A stretch of DNA of 64,000 nucleotides from Cnuibacter physcomitrellae. Lineage in GTDB: Bacteria; Actinomycetota; Actinomycetes; Actinomycetales; Microbacteriaceae. The position numbers were made by a program, and so were the translations under genes. Below are positions 47,221-55,851 of the stretch, in pieces. How positions within the stretch are numbered: the first letter of the stretch is position 1; every line of letters starts with the position of its first letter. The notes below the pieces were generated by a model that had not been told where the DNA came from, did not search any database, and saw only the letters and a program-made list of their open reading frames with translations. The stretch lies in assembly GCF_014640535.1 (NCBI RefSeq), contig NZ_BMHD01000001.1:1490214-1554213 (forward strand), read 5' to 3'.

Positions 47221-48363
47221 TTAGAGCGAGTGCCCCACGAACAGCGGCTCCGGCTGCAGCAGCACGCCGAACTCGGCGAGCACCCGGCCCTGCACGTACC
47301 GCGCCAGCTGTCCGATCTCGTCCCCGCTCGCACCGCCGCGGTTCACCAGGGCGAGGGTGTGCTTCGACGAGACGGCCGCACGCGACCCCGGGAGCGAGAA
47401 GCCGCGGCGGATGCCGGCGTGCTCGATCAGCCACGCGGCGCTGAGCTTGACGTGGTACTCCGCCGGTGGCGGTGCGGCGGAGCGGTCGTCGACGGAGGGG
47501 ATCTCCATCCCGTCGACGAGCTCGCCGAGCGGGACCACCACCGCGGGCTCCTCGGGCTCGACCTGCCAGCGCGGGGCGTCGCCGGGGAGGGTCCGGGCGA
47601 ACCGCTCGGTCACGATGGGGTTCGTGAAGAACGAGCCCGCGCTGACGGAGTCGGGGTCGGAGGCATCGAGCACCATCCCCTTCGACGCACGCAGGGCCAG
47701 CACGGCCGCACGCACCTCGGACAGCGGCGCCCGGTCGCCCACCTGCACGCCGAGCGCCGACGCCAGCTGCGCGTACTGCACCGGGCCGGAGAGGCCGTCG
47801 CCCGCATCCGCCACCTCGAAGGTGACCGAGAGGACCACGCCCTCGAGCCCGCGCTTGAACACGCTGGATCGGTACGAGAGCTCGAGCTCGTCGCGCTGCA
47901 TGCGTCGCACCGCGCCGGTCGCAGCGTCGAGGAAGTCGAGCGAGACGATGGACGACTCGACCTCCTGGCCGTACGCGCCGATGTTCTGGATGGGCGAGGC
48001 GCCCACCGATCCCGGGATGCCCGAGAGCGCCTCCATGCCGGCCAGGCCCTGCTCGACGGTGTGACGGACGAGGTCGTCCCACGAGTGGCCGGCCTGCACC
48101 CGGAGGCGGACAGAGCCGACCTTCGACATCACCGGGGCGATGCCGGTCGTCGCCACCCGGATGACCGTGCCGTCGAACCCGTCGTCGCCCGCGACGACGT
48201 TCGAGCCGCCGCCGAGCACGAACCAGTCGAGCCCCGTGTCCCAGACCTCGCGCGCCGCGTCGAGCAGCTCCTGCTCGGTCTCGGGCTCGAGGAGACGAGC
48301 GGCGGGCCCACCGACCCGCATCGTGGTCAGAGGAGCGAGAGGGGCGTCGTCGGCCGACCGCAT
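47221..48363 (-). CDS. murB: UDP-N-acetylenolpyruvoylglucosamine reductase
   Basis: 380 residues. The FAD-binding N-terminal domain has FVLGGGSNVVAGDDGFDG and GIPGSVGASPIQNIGAYGQE. The proton-donor Ser is in SVSAGSFFTNP, and the C-terminal Glu region is at EFGVLLQPEPLFVG. It reduces UDP-GlcNAc-enolpyruvate to UDP-MurNAc in peptidoglycan synthesis. Its ATG shares one base with the TGA of the upstream hydratase gene, so all three minus-strand genes form one operon. Confidence 0.95.
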   Translation of the reverse strand: MRSADDAPLAPLTTMRVGGPAARLLEPETEQELLDAAREVWDTGLDWFVLGGGSNVVAGDDGFDGTVIRVATTGIAPVMSKVGSVRLRVQAGHSWDDLVRHTVEQGLAGMEALSGIPGSVGASPIQNIGAYGQEVESSIVSLDFLDAATGAVRRMQRDELELSYRSSVFKRGLEGVVLSVTFEVADAGDGLSGPVQYAQLASALGVQVGDRAPLSEVRAAVLALRASKGMVLDASDPDSVSAGSFFTNPIVTERFARTLPGDAPRWQVEPEEPAVVVPLGELVDGMEIPSVDDRSAAPPPAEYHVKLSAAWLIEHAGIRRGFSLPGSRAAVSSKHTLALVNRGGASGDEIGQLARYVQGRVLAEFGVLLQPEPLFVGHSL

Positions 48364-48815
48364 CAGGACAGGGACGGCCCGACGGGGAGCACGACACGCA
48401 CCTGCGCCTTGCCCAGCACGGTGGCGGAGTCGAACGTCGTGGTGAGGTCGACCCGGGCGGTGCCCGCGGCCTCGTCGATCTCCTTGATGGTCGCGACGAC
48501 CTCCACGATCGCCGCGCCCTCGGCAGGCACGACCACGGGCCGGGTGAACCGCACCTGGTAGTCGGTCACCTTCGCGGGGTCGCCGAGCCAGTCGACGACG
48601 GGCTGGATGCTGATCCCCATCGTGAGCATGCCCTGCGCGATCACGCCCGGCAGCCCGACGCGCTCGGCGACGTCGTCGCGGTAGTGGATGTCGTTGAAGT
48701 CGCCCGAGGCGCCCGCGTACCGCACCAGGGAGTCGCGGGTGAGCTCGTACGTCGCCTGCGCGACGACGTCTCCCACGCCGTACGGGTGCACGATGATCTC
48801 GTCGGCCACAGTCAC
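48363..48815 (-). CDS. MaoC-like (R)-hydratase, HadB-type
   Basis: 150 residues, single hot-dog fold. The hydratase 2 motif is complete: ASGDFNDIHYRDDVAERVG (catalytic Asp and His), then GVIAQGMLTMG. With the upstream partner it probably forms a heterodimer like mycobacterial HadAB that dehydrates (R)-3-hydroxyacyl chains. It overlaps the partner by 4 bp and murB by 1 bp. Confidence 0.85.
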   Translation of the reverse strand: MTVADEIIVHPYGVGDVVAQATYELTRDSLVRYAGASGDFNDIHYRDDVAERVGLPGVIAQGMLTMGISIQPVVDWLGDPAKVTDYQVRFTRPVVVPAEGAAIVEVVATIKEIDEAAGTARVDLTTTFDSATVLGKAQVRVVLPVGPSLS

Positions 48816-49255
48816 TCCCCTCGCACCACGAGCGTCGAGATCGCGGTCACGACGTGCTCGCCGTCGGCGTCGCGGATCTCGGACTCGCTCGTCACCATCG
48901 CGTTGCCGCCGAGCGTCTTGACGCTCGTCACGGCCAGCGTCGCCGTCAGCTCGTCGCCGGCGACGATCGGCCGGGTCGAGGTGAAGCGCTGCTCGCCGTG
49001 CACGACGCGCTCGAAGTCGATGCCGGTGTCGTCGCTCGCGAGCAGCTGGTCGAGCGTGAGCTGCTGCAGCACCACGGCGAACGTCGGCGGTGCGACCAGG
49101 TCGCGGTAGCCCGCATCCTGGGCCGCGACGACGTCGTCATGAACGGGGTTCGACGCGAACACGGCGCGAGCGAACTCCCGCACCTTCTCGCGTCCGACGA
49201 GGTAGGGGCCGACCGGCTCGAAGGCGCGACCGACCAGATCGGGGTTCACTGGCAC
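48812..49255 (-). CDS. FAS1-type dehydratase-fold protein, HadA-like
   Basis: 147 residues, N-terminal-MaoC (FAS1_DH_region) fold: PYLVGREKVREFARAV, DLVAPPTFAVVLQQLTLDQL and HGEQRFTSTRPIVAGDELTA. These subunits lack the catalytic Asp-His pair and bind the acyl chain while the HadB-type partner does the chemistry. It is first in the three-gene hadA-hadB-murB order common in actinobacteria. Confidence 0.85.
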   Translation of the reverse strand: MPVNPDLVGRAFEPVGPYLVGREKVREFARAVFASNPVHDDVVAAQDAGYRDLVAPPTFAVVLQQLTLDQLLASDDTGIDFERVVHGEQRFTSTRPIVAGDELTATLAVTSVKTLGGNAMVTSESEIRDADGEHVVTAISTLVVRGE

Positions 49256-49295
49256 GGGTCCAGTCTACGGATGCGCGCTGCGGTACGGTCGGAGC

Positions 49296-50222
49296 GTGCG
49301 CCTCGGAGTCCTCGACGTCGGATCCAACACCGTCCACCTCATCGTGGTCGACGCCCATCCCGGAGCCCGGCCCGTCCCGGCGGCGGAGCACAAGTCCGTG
49401 CTGCGACTCATGCGGTACCTGCAGCCCGACGGCGCGATCAGCGAGGAGGGCGTCGCCGCCATCGTCGCGGCGATCGCCGACGCGGTCGCGGTCGCGGAGC
49501 GCGAGGGCATCGAGGAGCTGCTGCCCATGGCGACGTCCGCGCTGCGCGAGGCGGCGAACGGGGAGTCCGTGCTGGCGCGCATCCAGGAGGAGACCGGCGT
49601 GGAGCTGCGGGTGCTCTCGGGCGCCGACGAGGGGCGACTGACGTTCCTGGCCATCCGCCGCTGGTTCGGCTGGTCGAGCGGCAACATCCTGCTCTTCGAC
49701 ATCGGCGGCGGATCGCTCGAGATCGCCGCCGGACGCGACGAGATCCCCGAGGTCGCGGTGTCGCTGCCGCTCGGCGCCGGGCGCACGACCGTGCAGTTCT
49801 TCCCCACCGACCCGCCGACGCCGGAGCAGATGCTCGAGCTGCGGGCGCACTCGCGGCAGGTCATGCGAGCGGATGCGCTCCCGCTGTTCGAGGGCACAGG
49901 GCCCTACGACCACGTCGTCGGGTCGTCGAAGACCATCCGCTCGCTGGCTCGCCTCGCCGGGTCGACGTCCGTCGGGGCGGCCGGCGAGGAGCGGATGACG
50001 CTGAAGCGCGCCGAGCTGAAGGACTGGATCCCGCGGCTCGGGCAGCTCGACGCCTCCGCCCGTCAGCTGCTGCCGGGCATCACGCCTGACCGCACGTTCC
50101 AGATCGTGGGCGGCGCGATCGTGCTGCACTCCGTGATGAAGCTGTACGACGTCGAGGAGCTCGAGGTCAGCCCCTGGGCCCTCCGCGAGGGCATCCTCCT
50201 CCGCTACCTCGACTCGCTGTAG
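49296..50222 (+). CDS. Ppx/GppA exopolyphosphatase family protein
   Basis: 308 residues of the ASKHA fold. Phosphate loop 1 is VLDVGSNTVHLIVVD at the N-terminus and phosphate loop 2 is LLFDIGGGSLEIAAG; the catalytic Glu is in LSGADEGRLTF. It hydrolyses polyphosphate or (p)ppGpp, and sequence alone cannot separate the two. The short form without the C-terminal HD domain is the common actinobacterial type. GTG start at 49296. Confidence 0.88.
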   Translation: MRLGVLDVGSNTVHLIVVDAHPGARPVPAAEHKSVLRLMRYLQPDGAISEEGVAAIVAAIADAVAVAEREGIEELLPMATSALREAANGESVLARIQEETGVELRVLSGADEGRLTFLAIRRWFGWSSGNILLFDIGGGSLEIAAGRDEIPEVAVSLPLGAGRTTVQFFPTDPPTPEQMLELRAHSRQVMRADALPLFEGTGPYDHVVGSSKTIRSLARLAGSTSVGAAGEERMTLKRAELKDWIPRLGQLDASARQLLPGITPDRTFQIVGGAIVLHSVMKLYDVEELEVSPWALREGILLRYLDSL

Positions 50223-50287
50223 CGGCTCGCGGCACGCGGCTCGCGGCCCCCGCACCCCGCCCGCGCCGCCTCGCGCGCCCTGCGTTC

Positions 50288-50347
50288 CGCCATGCTGTTG
50301 GCCTTTCGCCACCCGCATGCACGTGGCGAAAGGTCACGAGCATGGCG
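50288..50347. terminator. 60-nt two-part hairpin, bidirectional terminator
   Basis: The outer stem CGCCATGCT (50288-50296) pairs with AGCATGGCG (50339-50347). The inner stem CCTTTCGCCAC (50302-50312) pairs perfectly with GTGGCGAAAGG (50323-50333). It lies between the convergent ppx-type and LigD-type genes. Confidence 0.8.
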
Positions 50348-50376
50348 AAAGGGAGGGAAGGGGTGGCGGGGGCGGG

Positions 50377-51603
50377 TCAGGAGGGGGTGCGGCCGGCCCA
50401 GGGGTCGTAGTCCGCGAGCAGGGGCTCCTGCGAGGGGCGAAGCTCCTCGGGGACGTGCTGCAGGTTCACGCGCACGCGGTACCAGAGCGAGGACGAGCCG
50501 CGCATCCCGTCCACCAGCACGTCGGCGGGGTGCAGGGCCGCGTCGGCGTCCGGATGGCGCGAGCGCCACTCGTCGAGCGCGGCGAGGGCCTCGGGCTTGG
50601 TCTTCGTGCGCGCCACCTCGATGAGAGGCATCGTCGAGGTGCGTCGCCCGTCGCGCGAGGTGCCGCGCGGTGGCTTCTCGGCGGGGCCGAGCTCCTCCGC
50701 GAGCGCGAGCAGCGCATCCAACGACCCGACGGCGCCGTCGATGCCCGCGTGCGGGTCGCCGATGTCGGCGTAGCGCTCGGCGACCGTGCGGACGGTGAAG
50801 AGCTCGGGGCGGCTCACCCGGACCTCGTCCCACGTCAGCGGCGTGGAGACGCGGGCATCGGGCAGGGCACGGATCGAGTACGCCGACGCCACCGTACGAT
50901 CCTTGGCGTTCTGGTTGAAGTCGACGAAGACGCTCTCACCGCGCTCCTCCTTCCACCACCGGGCGGTGGCGAGCCCCGGTGCACGGTTCTCGACCTCGCG
51001 AGCCAGGGTCTCGGCCGCCAGGCGCACCGCCGCGAAGTCGCAGTCGGGGGCGATCCTGACGAGGACGTGGAGTCCGCGCGATCCGCTCGTCTTCGGCCAG
51101 CCGACGAGCCCGACGTCGTCGAGCACGTCACGCGCGATCAGGGCGACGTCGACGATCTGCGACCACTCGACACCCGGCATGGGGTCGAGGTCGACCCGGA
51201 GCTCGTCGGGATGGTCGAGGTCCTCGGCGCGCACCGGATGCGGGTTGAGGTCGAGGCAGCCGAGGTTCACGACCCAGGCGAGCCCGGCGGCGTCGCGGAT
51301 GACGGCCTCCTCCGCCGAGGTTCCGCGGGCGTAGTGGAGGGTCGCGGTCCCGACGTAGTCGGGGTGGTTCTCGGGCACCCGCTTCTGGAAGAACGGCTCG
51401 ACGTCGATGCCCTTCGGGTAGCGCTTCAGCACCATCGGACGCCCGCCCGCCCCGCGGAGGGCGCCGTCGGACACGGCGAGGTAGTAGCGGACGAGGTCGA
51501 GCTTCGTCAGGCCCGCGTCGGGGAAGACCACCTTCGTCGGGCTCGAGATCCGCACCTCGCGCCCCTCGACCTCGAGGATCTCGGCCGGCGTCGTGGAGGG
51601 CAT
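50377..51603 (-). CDS. stand-alone LigD-type primase-polymerase domain protein
   Basis: 408 residues of the archaeo-eukaryotic primase fold as in the polymerase domain of bacterial LigD. The DxD metal site is in RVDLDPMPG, the nucleotide-binding motif is SGSRGLH, and the third acidic residue is in VFVDFNQNAKDRT. A C-terminal extension of about 110 residues follows. Neither ligase nor phosphoesterase domain is present, and no ku gene is nearby. It likely adds nucleotides during double-strand break repair with partners encoded elsewhere. ATG 51601-51603. Confidence 0.9.
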   Translation of the reverse strand: MPSTTPAEILEVEGREVRISSPTKVVFPDAGLTKLDLVRYYLAVSDGALRGAGGRPMVLKRYPKGIDVEPFFQKRVPENHPDYVGTATLHYARGTSAEEAVIRDAAGLAWVVNLGCLDLNPHPVRAEDLDHPDELRVDLDPMPGVEWSQIVDVALIARDVLDDVGLVGWPKTSGSRGLHVLVRIAPDCDFAAVRLAAETLAREVENRAPGLATARWWKEERGESVFVDFNQNAKDRTVASAYSIRALPDARVSTPLTWDEVRVSRPELFTVRTVAERYADIGDPHAGIDGAVGSLDALLALAEELGPAEKPPRGTSRDGRRTSTMPLIEVARTKTKPEALAALDEWRSRHPDADAALHPADVLVDGMRGSSSLWYRVRVNLQHVPEELRPSQEPLLADYDPWAGRTPS

Positions 51604-51680
51604 GCCGTCACCGTAGTCCGACTCGCCCTCGGGGGCGAGGGCGTCGCGTCGCGTGGTCGGGGCGGGTCGGCGGATGCGCG

Positions 51681-52490
51681 TCAGCCGCTGACCGCCCACA
51701 TCGCGACGGCGGAGGCGGCGGCGACGTTGAGGGAGTCGATGCCGTGCAGCATCGGGATCTGCACCCGCACATCCGATGCGGCGAGCGCCTCGGGCGTCAG
51801 CCCCTCGCCCTCGGTGCCGAGCACCAGCGCCACCCGGGCGGGTGGGCTGTACTCGCGCAGGCTCACCGCATCCGGGGTGAGGGCGAGCGCCGCCACCTCG
51901 AAGCCGCGCGCGTGCAGGGTGTGCTCGAGCTGCGGCCAGTCGTCCGTGCGGGTCCACGGCACCTGCAGCACGGTGCCCATGCTCACCCGGATGGCGCGGC
52001 GGTAGAACGGGTCGCTGCACCGTGGCGTGACCAGCACCGCATCCGCCCCGATCGACCCGGCGGAGCGGAAGATCGCGCCGACGTTCGTGGGGTCGACGAC
52101 GTTCTCGACCACGACGATCCGCTGCGCCTCCGTGCGGTCGAGGAGCTCGTCGGCGGTGGGCAGCGCGGGGCGGTTCATCGACGCGATGAGGCCGCGGTGG
52201 AGGAGGTACCCGGTCAGCTCGGCGAGAAGCTCGCCGGGTCCGACGAAGACGGGCACGTCGGGGTGTCCGGATGCGCGGAGCGCCTCGAGCGCCTCGGTCC
52301 CGCTGGTGCCGAGCGCGAGCACGCTGCGCGGGACGTGGCCCGCCGCGAGGGCGCGCTGCATGACGAGCAGCGACTCCGCGAGGTACAGCCCGTGCTCGGT
52401 GCCCCGCGCCTTCTTCAGCGCGACGTCGGTCGCGTGGGCGTAGTCGGCGAGCCGCGGGTCGTCCAGCGAGGTGACGGGGACGACGGGCAC
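51681..52490 (-). CDS. SpoU/TrmH-family RNA 2'-O-methyltransferase
   Basis: 269 residues: an N-terminal substrate-binding domain, then the knotted SPOUT domain with motif 1 VVDPTNVGAIFRSAGSIGAD, motif 2 LVLGTEGEGLTP and motif 3 SLNVAAASAVAMW. It methylates a ribose in rRNA or tRNA from SAM; the site is unknown. GTG 52488-52490 is preferred over GTG 52547, because the longer start would lie inside an array D family palindrome (52537-52593). Confidence 0.88.
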   Translation of the reverse strand: MPVVPVTSLDDPRLADYAHATDVALKKARGTEHGLYLAESLLVMQRALAAGHVPRSVLALGTSGTEALEALRASGHPDVPVFVGPGELLAELTGYLLHRGLIASMNRPALPTADELLDRTEAQRIVVVENVVDPTNVGAIFRSAGSIGADAVLVTPRCSDPFYRRAIRVSMGTVLQVPWTRTDDWPQLEHTLHARGFEVAALALTPDAVSLREYSPPARVALVLGTEGEGLTPEALAASDVRVQIPMLHGIDSLNVAAASAVAMWAVSG

Positions 52491-52536
52491 CCGCTCATCG
52501 TACGCAGCCTCGGGCCCCGGCGTCGCAGTGCGGCGT

Positions 52537-52593
52537 CGAGTGCTCACGTCCCGCGTGATCCTGGCGCGGATGCCGCCAGGAATGAGCGCTCGA
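52537..52593. repeat. single GCTCA palindrome (array D family)
   Basis: TCGAGTGCTCACGTCC on the left and GGAATGAGCGCTCGA on the right. GCTCA (52542) to TGAGC (52587) spans 46 nt, the array D length. An inner stem CTGGCG/CGCCAG adds pairing. It lies between tRNA-Met and the TrmH-type gene, a tandem rather than convergent junction. Confidence 0.7.
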
Positions 52594-52632
52594 TATGGCG
52601 CGGTGGGCGTGGCGGGGGCCGCAGGGGCAAGG

Positions 52633-52664
52633 AAAAAACCCCCGAGATGGCGAGATCTCGGGGG
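52633..52664 (-). terminator. terminator of the tRNA-Thr/tRNA-Met unit
   Basis: CCCCCGAGAT (52639-52648) pairs with ATCTCGGGGG (52655-52664). On the minus strand six T residues follow (52638-52633). Confidence 0.92.
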
Positions 52665-52669
52665 TTTTG

Positions 52670-52743
52670 TAGCGGGAGCGGGACTTGAACCCGCGACCCC
52701 ACGATTATGAGCCGTGTGCTCTAACCAACTGAGCTATCCCGCC
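52670..52743 (-). tRNA. tRNA-Met (CAU), elongator type
   Basis: The 74-nt cloverleaf has acceptor GGCGGGA with TCCCGCT, D-arm GCTCAGTTGGTTAGAGC, anticodon loop CTCATAA (CAT) and T-arm GGGTTCAAGTCCC. The body matches elongator Met rather than initiator, which would have GGG/CCC in the anticodon stem. A lysidine-modified Ile tRNA is a less likely reading. Confidence 0.92.
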
Positions 52744-52772
52744 ACGGTCGTCTTCGGCGAACCGGAGACCGG

Positions 52773-52844
<72 letters not shown>

Positions 52845-53048
52845 GCACTGCACGCGCCGGATCGACCGACCCGCCCGCAGGCACCAGTAGAGGATAGCAC
52901 CTCCCGCGGGCCCGTCTCGACGACCTCGACCTGCGCTCGCCTCACCGCTCTCCTGGGGGCATCCGACTCACCGATGCCGCCGCGATCCCTGTCCACAGGG
53001 AGCCGTGCGCGGAGGGCTCGCACACGCCCAGCCAGTAGGGTCTTCTGC

Positions 53049-54848
53049 ATGACCATCGCGAACACCCCGGAATCCGGAGCGCCCGCATCCGACGACATCG
53101 TCGAGGTGACGACGGGCGACCCCGCCGTCTCGGCCGAGCCCGCCGCCACGCTCGTCGGCACGGGCGGCGAGTGGTGGCGGTCCGCGGTGATCTACCAGAT
53201 CTACCCGCGCTCGTTCAGCGACAGCGACGGCGACGGGATCGGCGACCTGCCCGGGATCACGCGCCGGCTGCCCGCCCTCGGCGAGCTGGGGATCGACGCG
53301 ATCTGGCTGTCGCCCTTCATGACCTCGCCCCAGCACGACGCCGGATACGACGTCGCCGACTACTGCGACGTCGATCCGCTGTTCGGCACGCTCGCCGACT
53401 TCGACGCACTGCTCGCCACGGCGCACGGCCTCGGCATCAGGGTGATCGTCGACCTCGTCCCGAACCACACGTCGTGGGACCACGCGTGGTTCCGCGAGGC
53501 ACTCGCCGCGGCGCCCGGCAGCGCCGAGCGGGCGCGGTACCTGTTCCGCGACGGCAAGGGTCCGAACGGCGACCTCCCGCCCAACAACTGGCAGTCGGTG
53601 TTCGGCGGGCCGGCCTGGGAGCGCACGACGAACCCCGACGGGACCCCCGGCCAGTGGTACCTGCACCTGTTCGACCGCAGCCAGCCCGACCTCGACTGGG
53701 AGAACCCGTGGGTGCGAGCCCAGTTCGAGGACATCCTGCGCTTCTGGCTCGACCGCGGTGTCGACGGGTTCCGCGTCGACGTGGCACACGGCATGGTGAA
53801 GGCGCACGGCCTTCCCGACTACACCCCACCCGCCGACGCCGGCAGCATGGGCGGCGGCGTGGTCGGGCTCGAGCCCGAGATCGACGCGAACGCCGCGCTC
53901 GATCCGCCGACCCCGCCGTACTGGGCGCAGGAGGGTGTGCACGAGATCTTCCGCGCCTGGCACTCGGTGCTGTCGGAGTACGAGGGCGACCGCGTGCTCT
54001 GCGCCGAGGCCTGGGTCGAGCCGCTGACGAAGCTCGCCCTCTGGGTGCGGCCCGACGAGATGCAGCAGGCCTTCAACTTCACGTACCTGAGCGCCGGGTG
54101 GGATGCGGCCGAGCTGCGCCTGGTCATCGACCGGTCGATCGCGGCGTTCGCCACGGTCGGCGCGCCGTCGACCTGGGTGCTCTCGAACCACGACGTCGTG
54201 CGGCACGCCTCGCGCCTCGCGCTCACCGCCGAGAACCCGCAGGGGCACGGCATCGGCCCCGACTCCCCCGGCCTGCCGGATCCGGTCGTCGGTCTGCGCC
54301 GCGCGCGGGCCGCATCCGCCCTGATGCTCGCCCTGCCGGGCAGCGCCTACGTCTACCAGGGCGAGGAGCTGGGCCTTCCGGAGGTCATCGACCTGCCCGA
54401 CGAGGCCCGGCAGGACCCCACCTGGTTCCGCACGAACCACGAGCGCTACGGGCGCGACGGATGCCGCGTGCCGATCCCGTGGGAGCCGGGCGAGGCGACC
54501 TACGGCTTCGGGCCGGCGGGCTCCGCCGCGAGCTGGCTCCCGCAGCCGCGGGACTGGGATGGCTACGCCCGCGCATCCCAGGAGGACGACCCCGAGTCGA
54601 CGCTGTCGCTGTACAAGCTCGCCCTCGCCCTGCGGTCGTCGCAAGCGCTCGGCACGGGCGAGCTCGCCTGGCTGCCCGGCTACGGCGACGACGTGCTGGC
54701 GTTCACGAACGGCGGTGTGACGGTGATCGCGAACCTCGGCGGCACTCCCGTCGAGCTGCCCGTGGGCGACCTCCTCCTCGCGAGCGAGCCGCTCTCCGAG
54801 GCGGCTCTCCCCGCCGACACCACGGTCTGGATCCGCACGGCCGCGTAG
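53049..54848 (+). CDS. GH13 alpha-glucosidase
   Basis: 599 residues of the alpha-amylase superfamily (oligo-1,6-glucosidase / alpha-glucosidase type). Region I is DLVPNHTSWDH, region II GFRVDVAHGM (nucleophile Asp), region III LCAEAWVEP (acid/base Glu) and region IV VLSNHDVVRH (Asp). IYPRSFSDSDGDGIGDLPG marks the oligosaccharide-acting side. There is no signal peptide, so it splits imported oligosaccharides in the cytoplasm, perhaps those brought in by the 17.6-21.2 kb transporter. ATG 53049. Confidence 0.92.
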   Translation: MTIANTPESGAPASDDIVEVTTGDPAVSAEPAATLVGTGGEWWRSAVIYQIYPRSFSDSDGDGIGDLPGITRRLPALGELGIDAIWLSPFMTSPQHDAGYDVADYCDVDPLFGTLADFDALLATAHGLGIRVIVDLVPNHTSWDHAWFREALAAAPGSAERARYLFRDGKGPNGDLPPNNWQSVFGGPAWERTTNPDGTPGQWYLHLFDRSQPDLDWENPWVRAQFEDILRFWLDRGVDGFRVDVAHGMVKAHGLPDYTPPADAGSMGGGVVGLEPEIDANAALDPPTPPYWAQEGVHEIFRAWHSVLSEYEGDRVLCAEAWVEPLTKLALWVRPDEMQQAFNFTYLSAGWDAAELRLVIDRSIAAFATVGAPSTWVLSNHDVVRHASRLALTAENPQGHGIGPDSPGLPDPVVGLRRARAASALMLALPGSAYVYQGEELGLPEVIDLPDEARQDPTWFRTNHERYGRDGCRVPIPWEPGEATYGFGPAGSAASWLPQPRDWDGYARASQEDDPESTLSLYKLALALRSSQALGTGELAWLPGYGDDVLAFTNGGVTVIANLGGTPVELPVGDLLLASEPLSEAALPADTTVWIRTAA

Positions 54849-54966
54849 CGCGCGCGTCGCGCTCCCCCGCGCGTGCGTGTGCGTGTGCGTGCGGGGGAGC
54901 GCGGCTGTTCACGTGAGGGCGGTGCGTCGTGCGCGGGTGGGGCGCACCCGCCCGTCGGGCGAGCCC

Positions 54967-55800
54967 GAGCACACCCGGAACCCGCGGCGTCCGACGCGGC
55001 CCGGCCGCGCTTCCTGGGTGTGCTCACTCCCGCACCGCTCCGGTGAACCGCGCCGCACGGCCGCCGGGTGCGTCAGCCCGGCGGAGGAGCCCGGGCACAC
55101 CCACAAGCCGCGGCTCCCGAGGCCGCCGGGCCGCGCTTCCCGGGTGTGCTCGATCCCGATCCGCTCCGGTAGACCGCGACGCGCCGTACCGCACGGCCGT
55201 CCGGGTGCGTCAGCCCGTCGGACGAGCCTGAGCGCACCGAGAACCGGCGGCTTCCGGAGCTGCCCGGCCGCGCTTCCCGGGTGTGCTCGATCCTGATTCG
55301 CTCCGGCAGATCGCGCCGCACGGCCGCCCGGGCGCGTCAGCCGGCGGACCCGCCCGAGCACACCCAGAACCCGCGGCTTCCGAGGCCGCCCGGCCGCGCT
55401 TCCTGGGTGTGCTCGATCCCGATCCGTTCCAGTGGAACGCGCCGCACCGCGCCGCGCGGCCGGCCGGGTGCGTCAGCCCGTCGGACGAATCTGAGCGCAC
55501 CCGGAAGCCGCGGCTTCCTAGGCCGCCCGGCCACGCATCCCGGGTGTGCTCGATCCCGCCCCGCTCCGACGGACCGCGCCACGCCGCACGGCCGCCCGGG
55601 TACTTCAGCCCGGCGGACCCGCCCGAGCACACCCAGAAGCCACGGCTTCCAAGGCTCCCGTGCCGCGGTTCCTGGGTGTGCTCGATCCGGCCGCGCCGTG
55701 CCGCATGGCCGCCGGCGTGCGTCAGCCCGGCGGATGCGGCCGAGCACACCCAGAAGCCGCGGGACGCGGGGACGCTCAGCCGCGCTTTCCGGGTGCACTC
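54967..55800. repeat. hairpin array C: seven 59-nt palindromes
   Basis: Consensus: GAGCACACCCAGAAGCCGCG, about 19 nt, then CGCTTCCTGGGTGTGCTC. Copies start at 54967, 55093, 55230, 55356, 55493, 55625 and 55742; every one is exactly 59 nt. The period is 117-137 bp. The linkers also share GATCCCGATCCGCTCC and GTGCGTCAGCCCG. Copies 4 and 6 have a CAG/CTG pair where copy 5 has CGG/CCG, a covariation; several other changes give G-T pairs. It fills the convergent gap 54849-55851, which has no gene. Confidence 0.92.
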
Positions 55801-55851
55801 GCACCCGAAGAGCCGCACGCGCACGCACCTGCGCTGTACGCGGGGGCGGGG

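Noticed and set aside
52491-52547. Longer start for the TrmH-type methylase at 52547
   Set aside because: It would begin inside an array D family palindrome; the conserved protein begins near the GTG at 52490.
54900-55830. Long open frames across arrays A-D as repeat proteins
   Set aside because: In a 70% G+C genome open frames run through any repeat. These frames change between copies when linker lengths vary, lack ribosome sites and give Arg/Pro/Ala-rich products.
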